DNA of 64,000 nt from G965207335 sp965207335 (GTDB lineage Bacteria > Pseudomonadota > Gammaproteobacteria > PS1 > Pseudothioglobaceae): NCBI GenBank assembly GCA_965207335.1, contig OZ242267.1:806001-870000 (forward strand), in the 5' to 3' direction. Every line of letters starts with the position of its first letter. Position 1 is the first letter of the stretch. The notes below the pieces were generated by a model that made no database searches, had not been told where the DNA came from, and saw only the letters and a program-made list of their open reading frames with translations. Positions 34,651 to 43,130 of the stretch are shown here, piece by piece. A program made the translations under genes and the position numbers.

Positions 34651-34737
34651 TAATATTATGGCACGATTTGGCAGTACTCTAATATGGATACTATGCAAAC
34701 TGATAATTTAGATATTTTTTAAGTAGGTTTTTATGCA
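34651..34737 (+). pseudogene. Copied tail of the ABM gene plus next-gene leader
   Basis: From ATGGCACGATTTGGCAGTA to TTAGATATTTTTTAAGTAGG, and on to TTTTTATGCAAAA, this repeats 32211-32300 with about 90% identity. A one-base loss after GCAGTA shifts the old frame, so it is not a gene. The copied leader now serves the FRG-TPR gene, whose ATGCAAAA start matches that of the methyltransferase gene. Confidence 0.85.
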
Positions 34738-36853
34738 AAAAAGTATTATTAGTGAATATTTAGATAAAATTAAAACAAAAAATATAGAAGGTAAAAACTA
34801 TATTTACAGAGGACAGTCATCTAAAAAATATGACTTTAAAGATGATATTGGCATACAATCAGCAATAACTAGACGCTATATTAATTCAAGTGGTTTAAAA
34901 CCTAATGAAATAAAGCTTTTAACGCCCGCTAAAATAAATAATTTAAAACCTAGCCAAACAGAATATCTTGAATATCATAACAACTTAATTAAAGATGCTA
35001 AAAGCTATCGTTATGATGATAAATTAAATGATACAGAGTTATTACTGGAATTACAACATTATGGCGCAGCAACTGGATTAATTGATTTTAGTGAAGATAT
35101 GCTAATTGCACTATGGTTTGCATGCGATAATAACGATGAGTACGGTAGTTTATTCTTCTTAGATGTGTGGAATGATAAATTTAAACATATTGATATTCAA
35201 AACGAACCAGATACTTTATTTAAAGAACAAGAAACATTATTTTTTATAAAAACAAATTTTAAAAGTAATAATCGTATTTTTGCCCAAAAAGGTGTTGCTA
35301 TTTTTGGCTACCAAGATATTAACCAAGGCTATGATTTAGATAATATCATAATTGACAAAGATGATAAAAGCAAAATTAGAGAAGAATTAAAAAAGTATTT
35401 TGCCATTGAAGAGAAAACTTTATTCCAAGATATTTATGGTTTTGCACAAGTAAATAACCCACAGCATAAATTAACCGTTAAAAGTGGAGACGATTATTTT
35501 AAAGAAGCTTATGAGGAAAAAGATCTAGTCAATCAAATTAAGCTTTATAAAAAAGCCATTGAGGCTTATAAAAAAGCAATTAGGAAAAACCCTAATTATG
35601 ATAGTGCCTATTACAATATGGGTACTGCTTATAGCAAGTTAAAGCAATATGATAAAGCTATTGAAGCTTATAAACAAGCTATTAAAATAAAACCTGATAA
35701 AGATGAAGCCTATTACAATATGGGTAATGCTTATTATGAGTTAGGGCAATATGAAAAAGCCATTGAAGCTTATAAACAAGCCATTGCAATAAAGCCTGAT
35801 AAAGATGAAGCCTATTACAATATGGGTACTGCTTATGGTAAGTTAGGGCAATATAAAAAAGCCATTGAAGCTTATAAAAAAGCCATTGCAATAAATTCTA
35901 ATTATGATAAAGCCTATTACAATATGGGTATTGCTTATGGTAAGTTACAACAATATGAAAAAACCATTGAAACTTATAAAAAAGCCATTGCAATAAAGCC
36001 TGATAATGATAGTGCCTATTACAATATGGGTATTGCTTATGGTAAGTTAGGGCAATATGAAAAAGCCATTGAAGCTTATAAAAAAGCCATTGCAATAAAG
36101 CCTGATTATGATAGTGCCTATTACAATATGGGTAGTGCTTATGATGAGTTAGAGCAATATGATAAAGCCATTGAAGCTTATAAAAAAGCCATTGCAATAA
36201 ATTCTAATTATGATAAAGCCTATTACAATATGGGTATTGCTTATGGTAAGTTAAAGCAACATGAAAAAGCCATTGAAGCTTATAAACAAGCAATTAAAAT
36301 AAAGCCTGATGATGAAGCCTATAACAATATGGGTAGTGCTTATGATGAGTTAGAGCAATATGATAAAGCCATTGAAGCTTATGAACAAGCCATTGCAATA
36401 AAGCCTGATAAAGATGAAGCCTATTACAATATGGGTACTGCTTATGTTAAATTAGAGCAATATGAAAAAGCCATTGAAGCTTATAAAAAAGCCATTGCAA
36501 TAAAGCCTGATAAAGATGAAGCCTATTACAATATGGGTATTGCTTATGGTAAGTTAGGGCAATATGAAAAAGCCATTGAAGCTTATAAAAAAGCCATTGC
36601 AATAAAACCTGATAATGATAGTGCCTATTACAATATGGGTATTGCTTATGATGAGTTAGAGCAACATGAGAAAGCCATTGAGGCTTATAAAAAAGCTATT
36701 AGCATTAACCCTCAATTAACTGAACATGCTAAAAAACAAGATTGGAGTATATTAGAGAGGTGGATTAATAATTTAGCTGACTCTAACAAGAAAACTAATT
36801 ACAAGTTAATACTTAATAAATTAAAAGGAAATGATGTTGATAAAACAAATTAG
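34733..36853 (+). CDS. FRG-domain protein with eleven TPR repeats
   Basis: A 706-residue cytoplasmic protein. The FRG domain occupies roughly residues 20-185: NYIYRGQSSKKYDF supplies the Phe/Tyr-Arg-Gly signature and LLLELQHYGAATGLIDFS its second motif, then ALWFACDN. Residues ~280-665 are eleven 34-residue TPR units, nearly identical, each with an AYYNMG(x)AY core; one unit is a codon short. FRG domains are often found in proteins next to restriction and other defence systems, and the TPR array should bind a peptide or protein. The start is shared with the methyltransferase leader. Likely an accessory or effector of the defence block; exact role unknown. Confidence 0.82.
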   Translation: MQKSIISEYLDKIKTKNIEGKNYIYRGQSSKKYDFKDDIGIQSAITRRYINSSGLKPNEIKLLTPAKINNLKPSQTEYLEYHNNLIKDAKSYRYDDKLNDTELLLELQHYGAATGLIDFSEDMLIALWFACDNNDEYGSLFFLDVWNDKFKHIDIQNEPDTLFKEQETLFFIKTNFKSNNRIFAQKGVAIFGYQDINQGYDLDNIIIDKDDKSKIREELKKYFAIEEKTLFQDIYGFAQVNNPQHKLTVKSGDDYFKEAYEEKDLVNQIKLYKKAIEAYKKAIRKNPNYDSAYYNMGTAYSKLKQYDKAIEAYKQAIKIKPDKDEAYYNMGNAYYELGQYEKAIEAYKQAIAIKPDKDEAYYNMGTAYGKLGQYKKAIEAYKKAIAINSNYDKAYYNMGIAYGKLQQYEKTIETYKKAIAIKPDNDSAYYNMGIAYGKLGQYEKAIEAYKKAIAIKPDYDSAYYNMGSAYDELEQYDKAIEAYKKAIAINSNYDKAYYNMGIAYGKLKQHEKAIEAYKQAIKIKPDDEAYNNMGSAYDELEQYDKAIEAYEQAIAIKPDKDEAYYNMGTAYVKLEQYEKAIEAYKKAIAIKPDKDEAYYNMGIAYGKLGQYEKAIEAYKKAIAIKPDNDSAYYNMGIAYDELEQHEKAIEAYKKAISINPQLTEHAKKQDWSILERWINNLADSNKKTNYKLILNKLKGNDVDKTN

Positions 36854-36935
36854 TTATATTGTTTTAACTCATAAAAACCCACCAACTAAAAATAACAACT
36901 CTAAAATATAGCCTCTACTAAACAAACACCCTTAA

Positions 36936-38342
36936 ATGAACACTTTTTACTTTTACGATTTAGAAACCTTTGGTATTGACCCAAAAACCGCAAGAATTGC
37001 CCAGTTTGGTGGTATAAGAACAGATGAGGATTTTAATATTATAGCAGAGCCAGATATGTTTTATTGTCAGCCAACTGGTGATAGTTTGCCTGATCCACAG
37101 GCATGTATATTAACTGGTATTACCCCGCAATTATGCCAAAAAGAAGGTTTGCCAGAGCATAAGTTTATCCAAAAAATCTTAAATGAATTTAGTAAACGAA
37201 ATACCTGTGTAATTGGCTATAATAATATTCGCTTTGATGATGAGTTTATTCGTTTTTGTGCTTGGCGTAATTTATTAGAACCGTATGCTTGGTCGTGGCA
37301 AAATGGTAATAGCCGTTTTGACTTAATAGATGTAGTGAGATTTTGTTATGCATTAAAACCAAATAATAGCTTAAAGTGGGCTTATGATGAAGATAATAAA
37401 CCTAGTTTTAAGCTTGATAAATTATCCCTAGCAAATAACATAGAACACAAAAACGCCCATGATGCCCTAGCAGATGTAATGGCAACTGTTGAAATTGCTA
37501 AAAAAATTAAAAAAACTCAAGCACAATTATTTAGCTATGCCCTTAGTTTAAAAAACAAAAAAGCAGTTGCCAGTAAAGTCAAATTATTACAGCCTATGCT
37601 GCATACTTCTGGCATGTACTCTGCTACTGATAGTTGTACTAAATTAATAGCTGCTTTGGCATATCATCCGCAATATCAAGATAGAGTTATAGTTTATGAT
37701 TTAGCTCAAGATGTTAATATTTTGTTAAATTTATCAGCAAATGAATTACAACAAAGACTATTTGTAAAACAAGATGAACTGCCAAAAGGAGTTGATAGAT
37801 TAAATATAAAAGAAATGGTATTTAATAAAAGCCCTATGTTTATAGCTAGTGAAAAACCACCAAAAAACTTAAATATTGATACTAAATTATGTCTTAGTAA
37901 TTTAGCTATAATCAAAGAAAACCACGGCAAAATACTAGCAAAAATCCTAGAAATATACAAGCAACAAGATTTTAACAACACTACTAAGGATGTAGAACAA
38001 ATGTTATATGGCTATGATTTTATAGGCAATAAAGACAGAAAAATACTAAATGATATTGTACAACAAAATGATAAACAATTAAAAGACACTAAGTTAGAAT
38101 TTACCGATAATCGTTTAGATAAATTATTATTACATTATAAGGCCAAGAATTACCCTAAATCCTTAACAAATAAAGAGCAAGAGTATTGGTTTGAAACTAT
38201 ACAAGAAAGAATACAATTAGGCTGTGATGGTTATTTAGCTATTGATAAATATTTTGCTATTATTGAGGCATTAACACAAAATTATCCAGATAAATTACCC
38301 ATTTTACAAGAATTAAATGACTATGGCTCATCACTAATATGA
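36936..38342 (+). CDS. sbcB: Exodeoxyribonuclease I
   Basis: Degrades single-stranded DNA 3' to 5' and acts in recombination and mismatch repair. The 468 residues match the gammaproteobacterial enzyme (475). The DEDDh acids lie in FYDLETFG (Asp and Glu near residue 8), NIRFDDEFIRF (about 100) and KNAHDALADVMAT (about 185); the SH3-like and C-terminal helical domains follow. The stop TGA at 38340-38342 is formed with the first bases of a MITE, so the last residues may differ from the original. Marks the return to core genes after the accessory island. Confidence 0.95.
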   Translation: MNTFYFYDLETFGIDPKTARIAQFGGIRTDEDFNIIAEPDMFYCQPTGDSLPDPQACILTGITPQLCQKEGLPEHKFIQKILNEFSKRNTCVIGYNNIRFDDEFIRFCAWRNLLEPYAWSWQNGNSRFDLIDVVRFCYALKPNNSLKWAYDEDNKPSFKLDKLSLANNIEHKNAHDALADVMATVEIAKKIKKTQAQLFSYALSLKNKKAVASKVKLLQPMLHTSGMYSATDSCTKLIAALAYHPQYQDRVIVYDLAQDVNILLNLSANELQQRLFVKQDELPKGVDRLNIKEMVFNKSPMFIASEKPPKNLNIDTKLCLSNLAIIKENHGKILAKILEIYKQQDFNNTTKDVEQMLYGYDFIGNKDRKILNDIVQQNDKQLKDTKLEFTDNRLDKLLLHYKAKNYPKSLTNKEQEYWFETIQERIQLGCDGYLAIDKYFAIIEALTQNYPDKLPILQELNDYGSSLI

Positions 38343-38447
38343 GACCTTTACATAAATAGGGATGATTAGCAGAGCTCTGATTTTTGCTTAATGTCAGTGA
38401 GTGGAAACGGGGTTCTGATGATTATTCATGTTTGTGCAAAGGTCTCA
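38340..38447. mobile_element. MITE, short form, at the sbcB stop codon
   Basis: A 108-bp copy TGAGACCTTTACATAAA...TTTGTGCAAAGGTCTCA flanked by ATA on both sides (3-bp duplication). It provides the sbcB stop and lies upstream of nth; a long open frame that reads through it into nth is not the real nth start. Confidence 0.88.
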
Positions 38448-38515
38448 ATAAGTTTAACATTGTAATATTTTTTAATTATGGTATAATATTATGCTTTTTA
38501 ACAGACTTTGTTATT

Positions 38516-39190
38516 ATGGATGCAAATGCAAGATATAAACTTTTTGCGAAATTATTGGAAAAAAACCCAAATCCTTCAACAGAGTTAAAATATAATACTC
38601 CATTTGAATTATTAGTAGCAGTAACTTTATCTGCACAAGCAACAGATGTTAGTGTTAATAATGTTACCGATAAATTATTTTTAATTGCTAATACTCCAGA
38701 AACAATATACGAATTAGGCGAAGACAAACTAAGAGAAATTATTAAAACCATTGGTTTATTTAATTCTAAGGCAAAACACATAGTCCAAACCTGCAAAATA
38801 CTAATAAACAAATATAATAGCGAAGTACCAGATACTAGAAAAGATTTAGAATCGCTACCCGGTGTTGGTAGAAAAACTGCCAATGTGATTTTAAATACAG
38901 TATTTGGACAACCAACTATTGCTGTTGATACTCATATTTACCGTGTTGCTAATAGAACTGCTTTAGCATCTGGTAAAACTGTGCTGGAAGTTGAGAAAAA
39001 ACTTATTAAGTTTATCCCAGATGAATTTAAAGTTGTAGCACACCACTCACTTATATTGCATGGTCGTTATACTTGTTTTGCTCGTTCTCCCAAATGTAGT
39101 GAATGTATATTACTTGATTTATGTGAATACGAGGAAAAGAACTTACCTAACGATAAAAAAACTCCCAAAAAAGAGTTGATGGAGCAATAA
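38516..39190 (+). CDS. nth: Endonuclease III
   Basis: Bifunctional DNA glycosylase/AP lyase that removes oxidised pyrimidines. I use the ATG at 38516 (MDANARYKLF), giving 224 residues, close to the usual 211; the 44 extra codons upstream come from a MITE. The helix-hairpin-helix LPGVGRKTANVIL contains the catalytic lysine and AVDTHIYRVANR the catalytic aspartate. The [4Fe-4S] cluster ligands are four cysteines in TCFARSPKCSECILLDLC (spacing 6-2-5). It lies 34 bases before rpsP. Confidence 0.95.
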   Translation: MDANARYKLFAKLLEKNPNPSTELKYNTPFELLVAVTLSAQATDVSVNNVTDKLFLIANTPETIYELGEDKLREIIKTIGLFNSKAKHIVQTCKILINKYNSEVPDTRKDLESLPGVGRKTANVILNTVFGQPTIAVDTHIYRVANRTALASGKTVLEVEKKLIKFIPDEFKVVAHHSLILHGRYTCFARSPKCSECILLDLCEYEEKNLPNDKKTPKKELMEQ

Positions 39191-39224
39191 TTTTAAAATT
39201 TAATTACTAAGGAGCAAAAAACCC

Positions 39225-39863
39225 ATGGTTAAAATTAGACTAGCCCGAGGTGGAGCAAAAAATAAACCTTTTTATTCTGTTGTAGTAGTAGATTCAAGAA
39301 AGCCTAGAGATAGCGGTTATATTGAGAAGATTGGTTATTTTAACCCCATAGCCAAAGGACAAGAAGTTAGACTAAAACTAGATATAGACAAAATTAATGC
39401 TTGGCAAACAAAAGGCGCTAAGCTTACAGACAGAATAAAACAACTAATAAAAGAGCTGGATAATCCAGAACTACACGATAAGAAAATTGCCCAAAAACAA
39501 CTAAAAAAAGACAAAAAAATTGCCCTAAAAAATCAAAAAGCCAAAGTTAAAATTGAGCAAGAAACAGCAGAAAATAAAACTGATGTAGAAGTAACAAAAA
39601 CAGACACAGTAAAAACTGAAGTAGAGGCTAAAACTGAAGTAGAGGCTAAAATTGAGCCAGAAGTACCAGAAAATAAAGCTGATGTAGAAGTAGCAAAAAC
39701 AGATAAATCAGACACGGCAAAAACCGAAACAAAAACTAAAACTGCAAGTAAATCAGAAGCAAAAGAAAATGAAACTGATACAAAAGTAGCGAAAGCAGAT
39801 AAAGAAGATAAACCAAAAACCAAAGCAAAAGCAACAACTGATAAACCACAAAACAAAGAATAA
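39225..39863 (+). CDS. rpsP: 30S ribosomal protein S16 with long Lys/Glu-rich tail
   Basis: Residues 1-80 are a normal bS16 (MVKIRLARGGAKNKPFYSVV, IEKIGYFNP, AWQTKGAKLTDRI). The protein then continues for about 130 residues of low-complexity Lys, Glu, Ala, Thr and Val sequence with near-tandem units such as TKTEVEAKTEVEAK and ENKADVEVAKTDK. S16 is usually 75-100 residues, with modest extensions in some lineages. The tail is in frame with no sign of a lost stop. AAGGAG precedes the ATG. The conserved rpsP-rimM order is kept but a 166-bp MITE separates them and trmD-rplS are missing from this place. Confidence 0.93.
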   Translation: MVKIRLARGGAKNKPFYSVVVVDSRKPRDSGYIEKIGYFNPIAKGQEVRLKLDIDKINAWQTKGAKLTDRIKQLIKELDNPELHDKKIAQKQLKKDKKIALKNQKAKVKIEQETAENKTDVEVTKTDTVKTEVEAKTEVEAKIEPEVPENKADVEVAKTDKSDTAKTETKTKTASKSEAKENETDTKVAKADKEDKPKTKAKATTDKPQNKE

Positions 39864-39869
39864 ATATAT

Positions 39870-40035
39870 TGAGACCTTTGTACAAACATGAATAATCATC
39901 AGAACCCCGCTTTTCACTCACTTGATAATTTTTATCAAACCAGCCTTAGAACAACTAGGACAGACTTAATAGAAAATCATCAATTAAGCAAAAATCAGAG
40001 CTCTGCTAATCACCCCTATTTATGCAAAGGCCTCA
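39870..40035. mobile_element. MITE, long form, splitting rpsP from rimM
   Basis: A 166-bp copy TGAGACCTTTGTACAAA...TTATGCAAAGGCCTCA flanked by TAT on both sides. It lies inside what is normally a tight ribosomal/RNA-modification operon. Confidence 0.88.
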
Positions 40036-40068
40036 TATTTGTACAACACTAAACATAACATAGACAAT

Positions 40069-40560
40069 ATGCTATTGGTTGGTAAAATCAATGGCATATT
40101 TGGTGTTCAAGGCTGGATAAAAATATTCTCTCACACCGAGCCAATAGCAAATATCTGCAAATATATACCGTTATATACTAAGTCTAAGGATAAATTTACT
40201 AAGTTAAATATTGCTAATTGTAAATTACATAGCAAAACTATTATTGCTAAAATAGATGCCATAGACGACTGCGATAAAGCTAGAGAATTATTAGGTTTAG
40301 CAATATATATTGATAAGCTACAATTACCAAAAACAAATAATAATGAATACTATTATTCTGATTTAATTAATATGGCAGTGGTTAATAAAAATAATGAAGA
40401 TTTTGGCTTAGTTAGTTATTTATTTGATAATAGCGCACATGTTGTTTTAGTTACAAAAGATGATGAAAATGAGTATTTAATACCATTTATAGATCCTTTT
40501 ATTGTTGATATTAATATAATAAATAAAGTTATTACCGTTGATTGGGGCAAAGATTATTAA
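40069..40560 (+). CDS. rimM: Ribosome maturation factor RimM
   Basis: Assists late maturation of the 30S head, binding S19. I start at ATG 40069 (MLLVGKINGIFGVQGWIKI), which gives 163 residues; the longer frame uses a TTG just outside a MITE. VGKINGIFGVQGWIKIFS is the RimM N-terminal signature and the C-terminal PRC-barrel segment ends in IPFIDPFIVDINI. TrmD normally follows, but here the next gene is thyA on the other strand, so the usual operon is broken on both sides. Confidence 0.92.
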   Translation: MLLVGKINGIFGVQGWIKIFSHTEPIANICKYIPLYTKSKDKFTKLNIANCKLHSKTIIAKIDAIDDCDKARELLGLAIYIDKLQLPKTNNNEYYYSDLINMAVVNKNNEDFGLVSYLFDNSAHVVLVTKDDENEYLIPFIDPFIVDINIINKVITVDWGKDY

Positions 40561-40573
40561 CGAACTTAGTTTT

Positions 40574-41368
40574 TTATACTGATACCTTACCTTTAATATG
40601 TTCGTGAGGATTATAATTTAAAAACTCAAAATCATTTGCCTTATAACTAAAAATATCTTTGGGTTTATTTTTTATATTTAAAGTTGGTAGCAACTTAGGT
40701 TTTCTACTTAATTGGGTTGTTACCTGTTGGCTATGGTTATTATAAATATGACAATCGCCGCCAGTCCAAATAAACTCTCCTACTGCTAAATTACACTGCT
40801 GGGCTATCATATGGGTTAATAAAGCATATGAGGCAATATTAAATGGCACTCCTAAAAATACATCGCAACTTCTTTGATATAATTGGCATGATAATTTATT
40901 ACCTGCTACAAAAAATTGAAATAATAAATGACAAGGTGGTAATGCCATTTTATCAAGTTCACCTACATTCCAAGCTGATACTAATATCCTTCTTGATTGT
41001 GGGTTTTTTTTAATTTGTTTTACTACTGTTGCTATTTGGTCAATTGTCTTGCCATCATTACTTTGCCAACTACGCCATTGAGCGCCATATACTCGCCCTA
41101 AGTCGCCATTTTTATCGGCCCATTCATTCCAGATTTTAACTCCATTATCATTTAAATATTTTGTATTGGTGTCGCCTTTTAAAAACCATAATAACTCATG
41201 GACAACAGATGAAATATGAACTTTCTTTGTGGTAATTAATGGAAAACCTTGCTGTAGATTAAATCGCATTTGATGGGCAAATATAGCCTTAGTACCTGTG
41301 CCTGTTCTATCTGGTTTATCTATACCAGTATTTTTAATAAGTTGTAATAAATCTAAATATTGTTTCAT
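40574..41368 (-). CDS. thyA: Thymidylate synthase
   Basis: Methylates dUMP to dTMP with methylene-tetrahydrofolate. From ATG 41368 (MKQYLDLLQLI) it has 264 residues, identical in length to E. coli ThyA; the extra 28 codons of the longer frame lie in lgt. The catalytic cysteine is in ALPPCHLLFQFFV, RSCDVFLGVPFNIASYALL and GDCHIYNNH bind dUMP. Its ATG overlaps the lgt stop (ATGA), so lgt and thyA are coupled, the same pairing as in E. coli. Confidence 0.97.
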   Translation of the reverse strand: MKQYLDLLQLIKNTGIDKPDRTGTGTKAIFAHQMRFNLQQGFPLITTKKVHISSVVHELLWFLKGDTNTKYLNDNGVKIWNEWADKNGDLGRVYGAQWRSWQSNDGKTIDQIATVVKQIKKNPQSRRILVSAWNVGELDKMALPPCHLLFQFFVAGNKLSCQLYQRSCDVFLGVPFNIASYALLTHMIAQQCNLAVGEFIWTGGDCHIYNNHSQQVTTQLSRKPKLLPTLNIKNKPKDIFSYKANDFEFLNYNPHEHIKGKVSV

Positions 41369-42147
41369 GCTTTTTTTGCTTTTACTAATAAAATCATTGC
41401 TAATAAAATCATAGGCAAACTTAAAGCTTGTCCCATAGTAAACCAACCCCAAGCTAAGTAACCAATATGAGCATCTGGTTCTCTTACAAATTCTACTATA
41501 AATCTAAATAAACCATAAAACAATAAAAATAATGCCGATACTGACATAATAGGGCGTTTTTTACTGCTATATATCCATAATATTATAAATAATGCTAAGC
41601 CTTCTAGCAGGGCTTCGTATAATTGACTAGGGTAACGATTAACCAAAATCCCCAACTCATTAGGTGCATAAATGCCAAATGAACTGGTAGTTACCTTACC
41701 CCATAATTCGCCGTTAACATAGTTTGCAATTCTACCAAGACCTAAACCTAGGGGAACAAGCGGGGCTACAAAATCACTAACTTCAAAAAAACTTTTATTA
41801 TTTTTATTAGCAAAAATAAGCATAGCAATAATAACACCTAATAAACCGCCATGAAATGACATTCCACCTTGCCAAACTTTAAATAATACTATTGGGTCTG
41901 CTAAAAAATAAGCAAATTGATAAAATATAATATAGCCAATTCTACCGCCTAAAATTACCCCAATAGCACCATAAAATATTAAATCTTCTACTTGTTTTTT
42001 TTGCCAATTTAGGTGTTTTATATTATTAATTCTATATTTTGCCAGTGTGAATGCCAACAAAAATGCGAATAAATACATTATTCCATACCAATGTATTTTT
42101 ATAATACCTAAATCAATAGCTACTGGGTCTATTTGTATATAAGTCAT
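41365..42147 (-). CDS. lgt: Prolipoprotein diacylglyceryl transferase
   Basis: Inner-membrane enzyme that attaches diacylglycerol to the lipobox cysteine, the first step of lipoprotein maturation. 260 residues with about seven membrane helices. GGRIGYIIFYQ and MSFHGGLLGVIIA carry the conserved arginine and the HGG motif, and GLGLGRIANYVNGELWG is the Lgt signature. Upstream of and coupled to thyA by a four-base overlap. Confidence 0.96.
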   Translation of the reverse strand: MTYIQIDPVAIDLGIIKIHWYGIMYLFAFLLAFTLAKYRINNIKHLNWQKKQVEDLIFYGAIGVILGGRIGYIIFYQFAYFLADPIVLFKVWQGGMSFHGGLLGVIIAMLIFANKNNKSFFEVSDFVAPLVPLGLGLGRIANYVNGELWGKVTTSSFGIYAPNELGILVNRYPSQLYEALLEGLALFIILWIYSSKKRPIMSVSALFLLFYGLFRFIVEFVREPDAHIGYLAWGWFTMGQALSLPMILLAMILLVKAKKA

Positions 42148-42179
42148 ATATTTATTTTATTTGTAAACTAATACACATT

Positions 42180-42350
42180 ATGTACAACAAATAGTACTAC
42201 CGTATTAAGCAATTAAGTTTAGTTTTAAGATGTCGTATGCAGGCATTGCTTTTTTAAATGTGCATTTACACTTGCTATAAAATATAAATTAAAACAATGA
42301 GTTAAATAATTCTTAAAAAACTTATTAAGCACTGTAAGACCTTTGCATAA
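42180..42350. repeat. Diverged AT-rich repeat ending in a MITE-like terminus (left of dsrC-like gene)
   Basis: ACTACCGTATTAAGCAATTAAG ... ATAAAATATAAATTAAAAC and GAGTTAAATAATTCTTA recur, in the same order, at 42765-42947. The block ends with TAAGACCTTTGCATAA (42335-42350), a MITE-type end facing the gene. Confidence 0.6.
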
Positions 42351-42359
42351 GTGTGTTTT

Positions 42360-42686
42360 TTAATAACCACCCTTTCTTTTTGTTTCTGGTAGTCCGGCTA
42401 TTTTACCTGCCTGTTTAGCAGGTCCCTTAGGGAATAAAGTATATAATACCTTAGTGTCTAATTTACCCTGCCAGTCGCCTTTTAATGCCTTAACTATATT
42501 TCTTTCATTTGGTTGATTATTATTATTATTTATGTACTCATCTCTTAAATAATTAATAACTTTAAAACTTAACTCATTAAGTTCAACACCAATCTCAAGT
42601 GCTATTTCGTTAGCAATATCATCATTCCATTCATCTAAATTAACTAAATAACCATTATCTGTTCTTTCTAAATTTGCCAAAGACAT
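42360..42686 (-). CDS. Cysteine-less DsrC/TusE-family protein (RspA-like)
   Basis: A 108-residue member of the DsrC/TusE family, from ATG 42686 behind a strong GGAGG. The fold motifs are clear (GYLVNLDEWNDDIA near residue 12, then LNELSFKVINYLRDEY and LYTLFPKGPAKQAGKIAGLP). In DsrC two cysteines of the C-terminal arm carry the substrate sulfur, and TusE keeps the last one. Here the arm reads KQAGKIAG and ends KRKGGY, with no cysteine anywhere in the protein. Such members (RspA type) are thought to be regulatory rather than sulfur carriers. Found mostly in sulfur-metabolising bacteria. The gene is isolated between repeat blocks with MITE-like ends. Confidence 0.8.
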   Translation of the reverse strand: MSLANLERTDNGYLVNLDEWNDDIANEIALEIGVELNELSFKVINYLRDEYINNNNNQPNERNIVKALKGDWQGKLDTKVLYTLFPKGPAKQAGKIAGLPETKRKGGY

Positions 42687-42689
42687 CAA

Positions 42690-43130
42690 TACCTCCTAAA
42701 AATCAAAGTGAAAATTGTAATGTATTTTAAATTAATAATCAACATAAAAATGCAAAATATAGCAAACTACTACTAAATAATAAGATTAGGATTTTGGGTA
42801 TTATGTTTTTAGCACTGTTTTTTATGTGTGTGTTTTCGCTTAGAATAAAATATAAATTAAATTTAAAATAATAAGTTAAATAATTTTACCAAGTAAAAAA
42901 CTTGTTAGGCTACTTTATAAGGATTATTTATTTATGCAAAGGTCTCAACATAGTTAAAAATAGTGCCTAACATATAAATATTTTAGGTAGTGATTTTAAA
43001 AACTGTTAAAATATTGCAAAATAAAAATACTGTATTAGGAGACCTTTGCATAAAAATATTTTTTATAAGCCTTACTTGTGTGTATAAGTTTTGCCTGATA
43101 TAGTTACATTAAAATTATATAAAAATTTCT
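42690..43130. other. Gene-free gap with a diverged repeat and MITE ends
   Basis: 42765-42947 is the right-hand copy of the AT-rich repeat and ends in TTTATGCAAAGGTCTCA (42931-42947), a MITE terminus pointing back toward the DsrC-like gene. A further isolated terminus GGAGACCTTTGCATAAA lies at 43038. No gene or RNA was recognised. Confidence 0.6.

Noticed and set aside
35682..36197. Antisense frames rich in Trp/Leu/His (MQWLFYKLQWLF...)
   Set aside because: They are shadows of the TPR repeats on the opposite strand.
38384..38515. Extra 44 N-terminal codons of nth
   Set aside because: Encoded by the MITE and spacer; the family N-terminus matches the ATG at 38516.
41369..41452. 28-codon N-terminal extension of thyA
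   Set aside because: It lies in lgt in another frame; the start at 41368 gives the exact family length and an ATGA overlap.
42180..43130. tRNA or small RNA gene in the gap around metF
   Set aside because: No cloverleaf or known RNA motif was visible; the structure is explained by repeats and MITE ends.
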